DNA from: Myxococcales bacterium
GTDB taxonomy: Bacteria; Myxococcota; Polyangia; Polyangiales; Polyangiaceae
NCBI GenBank assembly: GCA_020430865.1
Contig: JAGQIY010001277.1
Coordinates: 1 to 23,119, forward strand
Reading direction: 5' to 3'
Length of the DNA stretch: 23,119 bases
The position numbers were made by a program, and so were the translations under genes. Each line of letters opens with the position of its first letter. Position 1 is the stretch's first letter. Of the stretch, positions 7,067 through 14,374 are shown one piece after another. The notes under the pieces were generated by a model. It was not told where the DNA came from and did no database searches. It worked only from the letters and a program-made list of their open reading frames with translations.

Positions 7067-9409
7067 TTGGACTCTCGCGTAGCGCTGCTCATCGGCTGTT
7101 CTCAGGAGCTGGAGGCGGCGCTACGCCCGCACTTCGAGCCTCGACTCGAGACCGAGTGGCGAGAGCTCACGCACGCGCTCGCCGCGGACCTGGTGTTGAT
7201 TGGACCGGAGGAGCCCGACGCCACGCTCGCCGCGCAGCACCTGGCAAAGCTCGCTCCCGCCGCGCGCCTGGTGCTCTACGTCCCGACCAGCGAGCTGCAG
7301 CAGGTGCGCGAGGTGGTGGACCAAAGCCCGAACCTGCCGATGGACACCCAGGTGCTGGGCTTTCCCGATCCCCAGGAGCTCGAGCGCGTGGTTCACCTGG
7401 CGGCCACGCGGATCACCCTGCAAGCAGCCCGGGATCGCGATCTGCAGCGGGACGCTCCTGGCTCCGCCCTCGATGACTTCGTGCCGCTGATCCCCAACTT
7501 CTTCTACCAGTGGTTCAGGCAGCGGCGAGACGACCTCGCTCCCGAGATCCTGGCAACCCTCTCGCAGTCCCCTGGGGGCGACACGCTGCTCGCGCTGATC
7601 CACAACGATCGCCTCGCAGGCTCGACCGACGAACGACGTGCACTGGAGCATCGGGCGTTCATCGAGGGAGATCTCCAGCCCTTCGTCGATAGCTACCGGG
7701 AACGCGGCAGGCACTTCGCCGCCATCGGCGTATCGCTCACCACCTGGCTGCATGTCCTGGGCGCCTTGCGGAGAGTGGTCTGGGAACGCTGGACCGACTC
7801 GTCGGAGTTCGATCCGCGACGGGTGGGCGCCTTCGCCACGGGCCTGGAGCACTACACTCAGGTCACGTTCGGCGCCCTGCTGCAGGGCTGGCAGGCGGCC
7901 ATCGAAGAAGGCCACCACCGCCTGCATGAGCGCGAGCGCCTGTTCACGGCTCTGGTCGAGTCGTCCCAGGACGTGATCCTGAGCAAGACCCCGGACGGCA
8001 CGATCACCGCCTGGAATCGCGCGGCAGAGGAACTCTATGGCTATCCCGCATCCGACGCGCTGGGACAGCACATCTCGCTCATCGTCCCCGAGGACAGGCG
8101 CGCCGAACTCGACTGGGTGATGCGTGAGGTGCGGGCAGGGCGCGGGGTGAGAAACCTGGTCACACGGCGTGTCTCCAAGGACGGACGCAGCCATGACGTC
8201 GCCATCACGGTCTCCCCGATCCGCAACAACCTCGGACAGGTGGTGGCCGCGTCGACCTTCGCCAGGGACATGAGCGATCGCCTCGGGCTCGAGCGACGCA
8301 ACGCCGCCATCCTCGCCGGCGCCATCGACGCGATCATCACCATCGACGACGCTGGCCAGGTAGTCGAGTTCAACGCCGCTGCGCAGACTCTGTTCGGCTA
8401 CTCCATGTCTGAGGCCGTTGGCCGCGAGCTGGCCGAGCTGGTGATCCCCGAGGAAGAGCGCGCCGCCCATCGCGCGGGGCTCGCTCATCAGCGCGCAGGC
8501 GGCAAGTCGCGCATCCTCGGTCGACGGGTCGAGCTGGTAGCCCAGCGCAAGGGCGGATCCCGTTTCCCCGTTGAAGCGAGCATCGTGCGCCTGGCGGGCA
8601 CTGACCCGCCGCTGTTCACTGCGTTCGTACGCGACCTGACCGAGCTGAAGCGAGCCAAGGAGGATCTGCGGCGCATCATCACCGATCTCACGCGCTCCAA
8701 CTCCGACCTGGAGCAGTTCGCCTACGTGGCCTCCCACGATCTGCAGGAGCCGCTGCGCATGGTCTCGGCCTACATGGACCTGTTGCAGCGCGACTACGCG
8801 GGCCAGCTCGATGAGCGCGCGCAGCGCTTCATCCAGTACGCGACGACCGGCGGCAAGCGGATGAAGGAGCTGATCGACGATCTGCTGGCCTACTCCCGGA
8901 TCGAGGCCCACGCGGTGAAGCCGACCGCGTGCGACTGCGGCGAGATCGTCGACATCGCCACGCAGAATCTCAAGCGCCTGGTCGATGACAGCGCTGGCAA
9001 GGTCACCTGGAGCGACCTCCCGAGCGTCGACGCCGAGGCCGGACAACTCCTACAGTTGTTCCAGAACCTGATCGGCAACGGCCTGAAGTTCCGCCGCGCC
9101 GACGCGCCCCCGGAGGTTCACGTGAGCGCCACGGATGCCGGCACTGAGTGGCTGTTCTGCGTCCGCGACAACGGTGTGGGCTTCGAACCCCGGTTCGCCG
9201 ACCGCATCTTTCAGATGTTCCAGAGGCTACACCCTCGCACGTCGTTTCCCGGCTCTGGCATCGGGCTCGCCGTAGCGAAACGCATCGTCGAGCGCCACGG
9301 CGGGCGGATCTGGGCGGAGTCCGAGCCAGGCCAGGGCACGCTCTTCTACTTCACGCTGCCAATTCAGCCTCGGCGAGGCAGCCTCACGAGCGCGCACGCT
9401 GGTGCTTGA
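7067..9409 (+). CDS. Cytoplasmic PAS-PAS sensor histidine kinase
   Basis: 780 residues from TTG 7067, supported by GGAAGGA 4-5 nt upstream. There is no membrane span, so it is cytoplasmic. Residues 1-125 resemble a receiver-like alpha/beta fold (VALLIG, ADLVLIG, ARLVLYV) but lack the phosphoacceptor Asp. Residues about 135-280 form an unassigned helical domain with a faint resemblance to RsbR-type N-terminal sensors. PAS1 covers about 290-405 and PAS2 about 411-528. The dimerisation/phosphoacceptor domain has His557 in SHDLQEPLRMV. The ATPase domain shows the N box (NLIGNGLKF, Asn667), DNGVGF (Asp701) and GSGIGLAVAKRI. The SHDLQEPLRMV type of kinase resembles those of bacterial phytochromes, which pair with Rcp1-type regulators, and such a regulator follows 68 nt downstream. 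The signal sensed is unknown. Confidence 0.93.
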   Translation: MDSRVALLIGCSQELEAALRPHFEPRLETEWRELTHALAADLVLIGPEEPDATLAAQHLAKLAPAARLVLYVPTSELQQVREVVDQSPNLPMDTQVLGFPDPQELERVVHLAATRITLQAARDRDLQRDAPGSALDDFVPLIPNFFYQWFRQRRDDLAPEILATLSQSPGGDTLLALIHNDRLAGSTDERRALEHRAFIEGDLQPFVDSYRERGRHFAAIGVSLTTWLHVLGALRRVVWERWTDSSEFDPRRVGAFATGLEHYTQVTFGALLQGWQAAIEEGHHRLHERERLFTALVESSQDVILSKTPDGTITAWNRAAEELYGYPASDALGQHISLIVPEDRRAELDWVMREVRAGRGVRNLVTRRVSKDGRSHDVAITVSPIRNNLGQVVAASTFARDMSDRLGLERRNAAILAGAIDAIITIDDAGQVVEFNAAAQTLFGYSMSEAVGRELAELVIPEEERAAHRAGLAHQRAGGKSRILGRRVELVAQRKGGSRFPVEASIVRLAGTDPPLFTAFVRDLTELKRAKEDLRRIITDLTRSNSDLEQFAYVASHDLQEPLRMVSAYMDLLQRDYAGQLDERAQRFIQYATTGGKRMKELIDDLLAYSRIEAHAVKPTACDCGEIVDIATQNLKRLVDDSAGKVTWSDLPSVDAEAGQLLQLFQNLIGNGLKFRRADAPPEVHVSATDAGTEWLFCVRDNGVGFEPRFADRIFQMFQRLHPRTSFPGSGIGLAVAKRIVERHGGRIWAESEPGQGTLFYFTLPIQPRRGSLTSAHAGA

Positions 9410-9415
9410 GTGACG

Positions 9416-9432
9416 GGGTGTCTGCTGCACCC
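9416..9432 (+). terminator. Weak hairpin after the histidine kinase
   Basis: GGGTG and CACCC form a 5-bp stem with a 7-nt loop, a few nt after the kinase stop. There is no T tract. At most it attenuates transcription into the response regulator gene. Confidence 0.25.
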
Positions 9433-9451
9433 AGCTAAACTCTCTGGCGAC

Positions 9452-9471
9452 AGCAGTGATGCTGCTACGCT
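9452..9471 (+). promoter_or_regulatory. -10-like TACGCT with adjacent inverted repeat, response regulator
   Basis: TACGCT (9466-9471) lies 6 nt before GTG 9478. Directly upstream, and sharing one base, is an inverted repeat AGCAG-N5-CTGCT (9452-9466) that would occupy the promoter spacer and could be an operator. The element suggests that the regulator can be transcribed apart from the kinase. Confidence 0.45.
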
Positions 9472-9477
9472 GAGGGT

Positions 9478-9906
9478 GTGACGCGACTCGCCAACGAGAA
9501 CGCCATCGTCATGGTCGACGACAACGACGGCGATTTATTCCTTGCGGAAACTTGCTACCGACGATCGAGCCTGCACGCGCCCTGGCTCGCGTTCGCCTCC
9601 GGTCGTGACTTCATCGCTTACATGAGCGGGGTCAAGCTGGGGCAGCACCCGATGCCCGCCCTGGTGCTGCTGGACATCAACATGCCAGAGATGTCCGGCA
9701 TCGAGGTGCTGGAGCACCTGAGGCAAGATGCTGCGTTCGACGAGCTCCCGATCGTCTGCATGCTGACCAGCTCGAGCGATCCGCGAGATCGTGCGCAGGC
9801 CCAGAGGCTCGGCGCGCGTGACTTCTTCACCAAGCCGTCGACCACCGCGGAGTACGTGGCGTTGTTCGACTCCTTCGCACCCGGAGAACCAGCGCCCCTG
9901 GTCTGA
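9478..9906 (+). CDS. Single-domain response regulator, Rcp1-like
   Basis: 142 residues consisting of one receiver domain with no output domain. The acidic pair is Asp14-Asp15 (VMVDDNDGD), the phosphoacceptor is Asp66 (LLDINMPEMSG), the switch Thr is Thr97 (MLTSSS) and the conserved Lys is Lys119 (FFTKPST). The insertion around residues 45-60 and the DINMP version of the motif are typical of the Rcp1/phytochrome-partner class. The preceding kinase is the probable phosphodonor. With no DNA-binding domain it should act by protein contact or pass phosphate on. GTG 9478 lies 6 nt after TACGCT; the purines GAGGG are too close to the start for normal ribosome pairing. Confidence 0.93.
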   Translation: MTRLANENAIVMVDDNDGDLFLAETCYRRSSLHAPWLAFASGRDFIAYMSGVKLGQHPMPALVLLDINMPEMSGIEVLEHLRQDAAFDELPIVCMLTSSSDPRDRAQAQRLGARDFFTKPSTTAEYVALFDSFAPGEPAPLV

Positions 9907-9959
9907 GACCGAGGACCTCCGCTGGCCAAACAGGCGTCGATCCCGTCTGCCCGGAGGCG

Positions 9960-9965
9960 TACCCT
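9960..9965 (+). promoter_or_regulatory. -10-like TACCCT, 6 nt before the phosphofructokinase start
   Basis: TACCCT followed by GGGGCA and ATG 9972. It is the same hexamer as before the VWA lipoprotein at 16003. The GGGG could serve as a poor ribosome site but sits too close to the ATG. Confidence 0.5.
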
Positions 9966-9971
9966 GGGGCA

Positions 9972-11300
9972 ATGTCGGAAGCCTCGTCGCCCTCTCCCCC
10001 CCAGACCCCGGACCACTCAGGCTCGCAGATCCGCCGCGTCGGTGTGGTGTTCTCGGGTGGCCCCGCTCCAGCAGCGAACGCCGTGATCTGCTCGGCGGTG
10101 ATGTCGTTCCGCCGCCAGGGCAGAGAGGTGCTCGGGTTCCGGCACGGCTACGGGAGCCTGCAGTCATTCGGCGACGAGCTCCCCCGACTCGAGGCAGAGA
10201 AGCACTACTTCCGCTTCGAGGATCATCACCTGCGCGGGCTACGCAACGCCCGCGGCATCATCATCGGGACCGCACGAGCGAACCCTGGCAAGGACATACA
10301 TGGCGCCGCGGACCTGCGCATCCCCGAGAAGACGCGGCGCCTGGACAACGTGTATCGCGCGCTGTGCGAGCTGGAAGTGGACGCATTGATCAGCATCGGC
10401 GGCGACGACACGCTGAAGACGGCGAACTTCCTCCACGAATATCAGAAGACCCTGCCGGCGGACGCGAAGCGTATCCGCGTGGTACACCTCCCGAAGACCA
10501 TCGACAACGACTACCGCGGGATCGACTTCACCTTCGGCTTCTTCACCGCCGTGGACTTCATGGCGCAGGAGCTCCTCAACCTGCGCGCCGACGCCATGGC
10601 GACGGGCTCCTACTTCATCGTCGAGACCATGGGACGCAAGGCTGGTTGGCTGTCGTACGGCGTGGCCATCGCTGGCGAGGCGCACCTGGTCGTGGCGGTC
10701 GAAGACGTGCGAGGCGAGCTTGCGCTGAAGGAGGTCGTGCGTGATGGCCGGGGCGAGCGCGAGGAGCAACGCCTGAACCTCGAGGCGCTCGCGGATCGGA
10801 TCGTGGACCTGATCCTCACGCGTGAACACCGGGGCAAGCAGTACGGCACCGTCGTCCTCGCCGAAGGGCTCGCGGAGATGCTGCCCCAGAGCTTCCTGGA
10901 TGGCGTCTCTCGAGACGAACATGGTCACATCTCCCTGGGGAAAATCGACATCGGAAAGCTGGTGGCGCAGCTGGTGAGCGAGCGCTTCGAAGCGCGGACC
11001 GGACGCAAGAAGAAGCTGACAGGCGTTCAGCTGGGCTACGAGTCCCGCTGCAGCGTGCCCCATGCCTTCGACGTGATGCTGGGCTCCCAGCTCGGTGTCG
11101 GCGCGTATCGCGCGCTGGTCGAGGAGGGTCTGGATGGTCACATGGTCAGTGTGACCGGCCAGCTCGATCTGCAGTTCGTGCCCTTCTCCGCGCTGGTCGA
11201 CCCCGAGACGTTGCTCACCGAGGTCCGCTTCGTCTCGCCCGAGAGCGACTTCCACCGCCTGGCCCGCATGCTCGGCACTCGCGTCGTTCCGCAGCGCTAG
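9972..11300 (+). CDS. pfp: Pyrophosphate-dependent phosphofructokinase
   Basis: 442 residues, group II PFK. It phosphorylates fructose 6-phosphate to fructose 1,6-bisphosphate in the cytoplasm, reversibly when PPi is the donor. Visible motifs are the phosphate-binding GGPAPAANAVI (29-39), GGDDT (143-147), PKTIDND (174-180, with the catalytic Asp178) and VETMGRKAGW (218-227, substrate binding). In this superfamily a second Asp in GGDD and a Lys in PKTIDND mark the PPi-using enzymes; ATP-using enzymes usually have Gly at those places. The donor assignment is therefore by family rule. It is longer than ATP-PFKs of about 320 residues, as expected for the PPi class. It follows the response regulator by 65 nt but has its own promoter-like hexamer. 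A short hydrophilic tail of about 19 residues precedes the domain. Confidence 0.93.
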   Translation: MSEASSPSPPQTPDHSGSQIRRVGVVFSGGPAPAANAVICSAVMSFRRQGREVLGFRHGYGSLQSFGDELPRLEAEKHYFRFEDHHLRGLRNARGIIIGTARANPGKDIHGAADLRIPEKTRRLDNVYRALCELEVDALISIGGDDTLKTANFLHEYQKTLPADAKRIRVVHLPKTIDNDYRGIDFTFGFFTAVDFMAQELLNLRADAMATGSYFIVETMGRKAGWLSYGVAIAGEAHLVVAVEDVRGELALKEVVRDGRGEREEQRLNLEALADRIVDLILTREHRGKQYGTVVLAEGLAEMLPQSFLDGVSRDEHGHISLGKIDIGKLVAQLVSERFEARTGRKKKLTGVQLGYESRCSVPHAFDVMLGSQLGVGAYRALVEEGLDGHMVSVTGQLDLQFVPFSALVDPETLLTEVRFVSPESDFHRLARMLGTRVVPQR

Positions 11301-11339
11301 CCCAGCGAGGATCACTCGCACGCCGCGCCAAGCCTCGCG

Positions 11340-11345
11340 TACGAT
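11340..11345 (+). promoter_or_regulatory. Candidate -10 TACGAT of the Cys-rich lipoprotein
   Basis: A TANNNT hexamer lies 53 nt before ATG 11399. This gene instead has a long leader and a near-perfect ribosome site, AGGAGGAG (11386-11393), so it acts as a contrast to the leaderless-type genes. No clear -35 element is visible. Confidence 0.35.
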
Positions 11346-11398
11346 ACTTGCAGGGTGCTGGGGACGCCGGGGCAAGAGCGCCCTCAGGAGGAGTGATC

Positions 11399-12322
11399 AT
11401 GCGCATCGGAGCTTGGAGTTCGAGTTGGATCTGGGGGTTAGGTGCGTTGTTCGTCGGCGCGCTGCCCTACGGCTGCAGTAGTGATGAAGGCGGTGGCAGC
11501 GTGTCCCAGACCGACGCACCGAACGCCGTCGCCGCGGCATTGTGCAGCGACTACTACGCCTGTAGCTGTGACGAGAACGACCAGACCTTCAGCAGTCAGA
11601 AGGACTGCGAGCTGCAGGTCGCGGCCACCGTTCAGCAAGCCATCGATGAAGGCAAGGACACCGACCTGAGCTACGACGGAACGTGCGTCACGAAGCTCAG
11701 GAGCGTCGTCGACGCCATCGACTGCCGGAGCGGTCAAGACATCGTCCTCGATACGAATTTCGTCAAGCTGGCGTACGAGTTCGCGGACTGCAAGATCTAC
11801 TACGGCGCGAAGCAACCGGGTGAGGCCTGTGCGCCGCTCGACGGCTCGAGCGGCGACGACTGCGTCAGAGGCTCCAGGTGCGACGGAGGGGTGTGCACCG
11901 CGCTGATCGCTCGGGGCGGAGTCGGAGCGAGCTGTCAGCAGAACGACGAGTGCGACGCCGGGCTCTACTGCATCGGCATCGACTCTCAGACGGACAAGAC
12001 CTGCCAGAGTCTGCCCGAGGTGGGTCAGACCTGTCTGGGCACGCTCGACCTGTGCACCACCACGGCCTACTGCGACCAGGCTTCCAAGAAGTGCGCCAGT
12101 CTGCCGAGCGCGGGGAGCGCCTGCACCCCGAGCGGAAACGTGATCCTCCGCCGCTGCGCGAAGGGCAACACCTGCGAGCAAGACACGTGCGAAGCCGCCC
12201 CTTCAGCCGGCGAGGCTTGCGTCCTCGAGTGCGCCGCCGGCTACAGCTGCGAGAGCAACCGCTGCGTCAAGACACAGAGCGCCTCCTGCGACTACACACG
12301 GGGTGTGGCAGGAGGCTCCTGA
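11399..12322 (+). CDS. Cys-rich lipoprotein
   Basis: 307 residues from ATG 11399, chosen over an upstream in-frame codon because AGGAGGAG sits about 5-8 nt before it. A lipoprotein signal peptide ends at LPYGC (Cys26), followed by an acidic/Gly linker. Residues about 35-140 form a domain with paired cysteines (ALCSDYYACSCDEN..., DCELQ..., DGTCVTKL...). The rest consists of repeated short Cys modules of the form GxxCxxxxxCxxGLYCxxxxxxCxxLPxxGxxC. These resemble the Cys-rich repeats (Dickkopf-like) common in myxobacterial extracellular proteins. The many disulfides would form in the periplasm; a VKOR-DsbA fusion is encoded at 19880. Function unknown, probably at the cell surface. Confidence 0.85.
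   Translation: MRIGAWSSSWIWGLGALFVGALPYGCSSDEGGGSVSQTDAPNAVAAALCSDYYACSCDENDQTFSSQKDCELQVAATVQQAIDEGKDTDLSYDGTCVTKLRSVVDAIDCRSGQDIVLDTNFVKLAYEFADCKIYYGAKQPGEACAPLDGSSGDDCVRGSRCDGGVCTALIARGGVGASCQQNDECDAGLYCIGIDSQTDKTCQSLPEVGQTCLGTLDLCTTTAYCDQASKKCASLPSAGSACTPSGNVILRRCAKGNTCEQDTCEAAPSAGEACVLECAAGYSCESNRCVKTQSASCDYTRGVAGGS
12281..12316. terminator. Strong hairpin inside the lipoprotein 3' end, convergent with serS
   Basis: Perfect 9-bp arms GCCTCCTGC (12281-12289) and GCAGGAGGC (12308-12316) enclose a second stem CACAC/GTGTG with a GGG loop, and a 5-nt bulge lies on one side. It ends 4 nt before the TGA, and the convergent serS stop is 8 nt further on. There is no T tract, but the position suggests a bidirectional transcription barrier that also codes for the last residues of the lipoprotein. 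Confidence 0.6.
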
Positions 12323-12329
12323 GCCCGCG

Positions 12330-13643
12330 TCAGCGAATCACGTCGGTGCCCAGGCGCTCTCGCAGCGCCTCGGGCACCTTCACGCTACCGTCGCTCTGCT
12401 GATACTGCTCGAGGATCGCCACCAGCGTGCGCCCCACCGCGAGCCCCGAGCCGTTCAGCGTATGCAACAGCCTTGGCTTCCCTTTTGGTTCCGCCCGGTA
12501 TCGAATCTTGGCGCGCCGCGCCTGGAAATCACTACACACGGAGCAGCTGGAGATCTCACGGAAGGCGCTCTGGCCTGGTAGCCATACCTCGAGATCGTAG
12601 GTCTTCGCCGCGCTGAAGCCCATGTCGCCGGCGCACAAGGCTGCCACCCGATAGTGCAGACCGAGCCCCTGCAGGACCTTCTCGGCGTGCCCCGTCAGCA
12701 CCTCGAGCTCGTTCAGCGAGGTCTCCGGCGTGCACAGGCGAACGAGCTCCACCTTGCCGAACTGGTGCTGCCGTATCAGTCCGCGCACATCCTTCCCGTA
12801 GGACCCTGCTTCACTACGGAAACACGGTGTGTACGACGTGTACGCGACCGGAAGCTGATCCGCTTCCAGCACCTCGTCGGCGTGCAGGTTGGTCAACGAG
12901 ACCTCCGCCGTCGGCAGCAAGAAGAGCGGCGAGCTGTCGCCTTCCTTGTCGTCCTCGGCCAGGCGCCGCTGGGTGCGGAACAGATCCTGCTCGAACTTCG
13001 GCAGCTGTCCCGTGCCGAGCAGCGCCTCGGGCTTCACCATCAGCGGCCCAGAGACCTCCGTGTAGCCGTGAGTTCCCGTATGCAAATCCAGCATGTAGCC
13101 TGCGATGGCACGCTCCAGGCGCGCCCCGAGGCCGGTCAGCACGCTGAAGCGAGAGCCGCTGAGCTTGGCCGCGCGCTCGAAGTCCAGGATCCCCAGGCGC
13201 TCGCCGATCTCCCAGTGGTTCCTGGGCTCGAAGTCGAACGTCGGCGCCTCGCCCCAGGTGCGCACCACCGGATTGTCAGCCTCGCTCTTGCCGTCGGGGA
13301 CGCTCGGGTCGGGCAAGTTGGGCACCTGAAGCAGCTGCTCCGACATCTCCGCTTCGACCCCGCCGAGCTCCGCTTCGAGCTCCTTGATCTGCCCGGAGAG
13401 CTGCTTCAGTGCGTTGCGCTTCTCGGCGAACGCGGCCTTGTCGGGCCCCTTCGCCAGCGCCGCCATGGCCTGGTTCGCGGCGTTGCGCTCGGCCTGCAAC
13501 GTCTCTGTGCGGCCGATCAGGGTACGCCGACGTTCGCTCAGCTTGGCGATGCCATCGAGCGCGCTGGCGGCCGTCTCGGAGCGGCGCCTGAGGGCGGTTC
13601 GAACCTCGTCCAGGTGGTCTGCTACGTATCTCGCATCGAGCAT
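12330..13643 (-). CDS. serS: Seryl-tRNA synthetase
   Basis: 437 residues from ATG 13643, the normal start (MLDARYVADHLDEV) for this family; an upstream extension of the frame is not conserved. It charges tRNA-Ser with serine using ATP in the cytoplasm. Residues about 1-105 form the antiparallel coiled coil that grips the tRNA long arm. The class II core shows TAEVSLTNL (246-254), motif 2 (TPCFRSEAG, 272-280, followed by GKDVRGLIRQHQF) and the serine pocket (ELEVLTGHAEKVL, DLEVW, EISSCS). Motif 3 is NGSGLAVGRTLVAILE (397-412). A charged insertion (RRLAEDDKEGDSSP) sits near residue 230. TATAAC lies 9 nt before the start on the minus strand, within a small GGGGT/ACCCC hairpin. Confidence 0.98.
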   Translation of the reverse strand: MLDARYVADHLDEVRTALRRRSETAASALDGIAKLSERRRTLIGRTETLQAERNAANQAMAALAKGPDKAAFAEKRNALKQLSGQIKELEAELGGVEAEMSEQLLQVPNLPDPSVPDGKSEADNPVVRTWGEAPTFDFEPRNHWEIGERLGILDFERAAKLSGSRFSVLTGLGARLERAIAGYMLDLHTGTHGYTEVSGPLMVKPEALLGTGQLPKFEQDLFRTQRRLAEDDKEGDSSPLFLLPTAEVSLTNLHADEVLEADQLPVAYTSYTPCFRSEAGSYGKDVRGLIRQHQFGKVELVRLCTPETSLNELEVLTGHAEKVLQGLGLHYRVAALCAGDMGFSAAKTYDLEVWLPGQSAFREISSCSVCSDFQARRAKIRYRAEPKGKPRLLHTLNGSGLAVGRTLVAILEQYQQSDGSVKVPEALRERLGTDVIR

Positions 13644-13703
13644 TTCAGCGGGGTTATAGCTCACCCCACGGGGCGTTGGCGTGCCTTCGTGGCGCCTGCG
13701 CGG

Positions 13704-13709
13704 TAGATT
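13704..13709 (+). promoter_or_regulatory. -10-like TAGATT, 7 nt before the small lipoprotein start
   Basis: TAGATT followed by CGGGGAC and GTG 13717. The position favours GTG 13717 over the in-frame GTG at 13681, which would put the hexamer inside the coding sequence. Confidence 0.5.
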
Positions 13710-13716
13710 CGGGGAC

Positions 13717-14277
13717 GTGAAGGCGATCGTTCCTCGCTCCCGTGGTCCGCTCCGCGCTGCCGCTCTGCTCGGCGGCGCGTTGCTCGCGCTGGCCTGCAGC
13801 GCCAACCCTCCCCCCCGCTGGCAAGAAGGCGGAGCGGCGTTGGTGGTTCAAGCGGCCCGCTGGGATCGCCCCGACGACGACCCCATCGAGATCCTCCCCA
13901 ATGGTCAAGTGCTCGAAGACGGCGAGCCGATCCTGCTGGTGGATCGCGTCGGCCGCGTCGTCGATGAGGACAACGACCCGGTGGCGATCCTGTTGCCCGA
14001 CGGATTCGTTGCCGGAAACGACAACGAGCTCCTGGGGCGGATCGGTGTGTCCAACGCGGCCCCCCCCAACGCCGCGGCGGCCTGGCTGGCGATCATGCCG
14101 GACGGGACGGTGGTGCGCTACGACGCGGACGGTGACCGCGAAGACGCCGGGCGCTGGGTGGGCTGCGACGGCCCCGCGCGCCGGACTTGCACGCTGATCT
14201 CGCACATGCTGCTCGTGCGCGAATACCAGCGGCGCCCGCGCTCCGGAGTCAGCATCGGCGTCGGCATCGGCTTCTGA
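13717..14277 (+). CDS. Small lipoprotein with repeated PDG-type strands
   Basis: 186 residues from GTG 13717. A basic start (KAIVPRSRG), a hydrophobic core and LALAC form a lipoprotein signal. The mature part contains four short similar units: LPNGQVLEDG, DRVGRVVDED, LPDGFVAGND and MPDGTVVRYD. Each is a turn flanked by beta strands, suggesting a small repeat sheet. A conserved-looking Cys pair follows (WVGCDGPARRTCTL). The C-terminus ends in an alternating Ser/Gly/Val strand (SGVSIGVGIGF). I recall similar lipoproteins in other Polyangia but no function. It is divergent from serS. Confidence 0.75.
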   Translation: MKAIVPRSRGPLRAAALLGGALLALACSANPPPRWQEGGAALVVQAARWDRPDDDPIEILPNGQVLEDGEPILLVDRVGRVVDEDNDPVAILLPDGFVAGNDNELLGRIGVSNAAPPNAAAAWLAIMPDGTVVRYDADGDREDAGRWVGCDGPARRTCTLISHMLLVREYQRRPRSGVSIGVGIGF

Positions 14278-14310
14278 GGCACGCCGCTTAGCGAAGTCCC
14301 GCAGTAGGCA

Positions 14311-14334
14311 ATCCGCGCGGCTTTTTTGGCGGAT
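14311..14334 (+). terminator. Hairpin with T6 tract after the small lipoprotein
   Basis: ATCCGC/GCGGAT can form a 6-bp stem whose loop contains GCGGC followed by six T. Alternatively GCCGC (14283-14287) pairs with GCGGC (14317-14321) directly before the T tract, which is a more classical terminator. A T6 run stands out in such GC-rich DNA. Confidence 0.4.
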
Positions 14335-14374
14335 CTCACGCCGCACGGTAGCCAAAGCGTAGAGGTCCTTCGCC

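Noticed and set aside
7121..9046. Long minus-strand open frame of 641 codons opposite the histidine kinase
   Set aside because: Shadow of the kinase; no domain or plausible start context.
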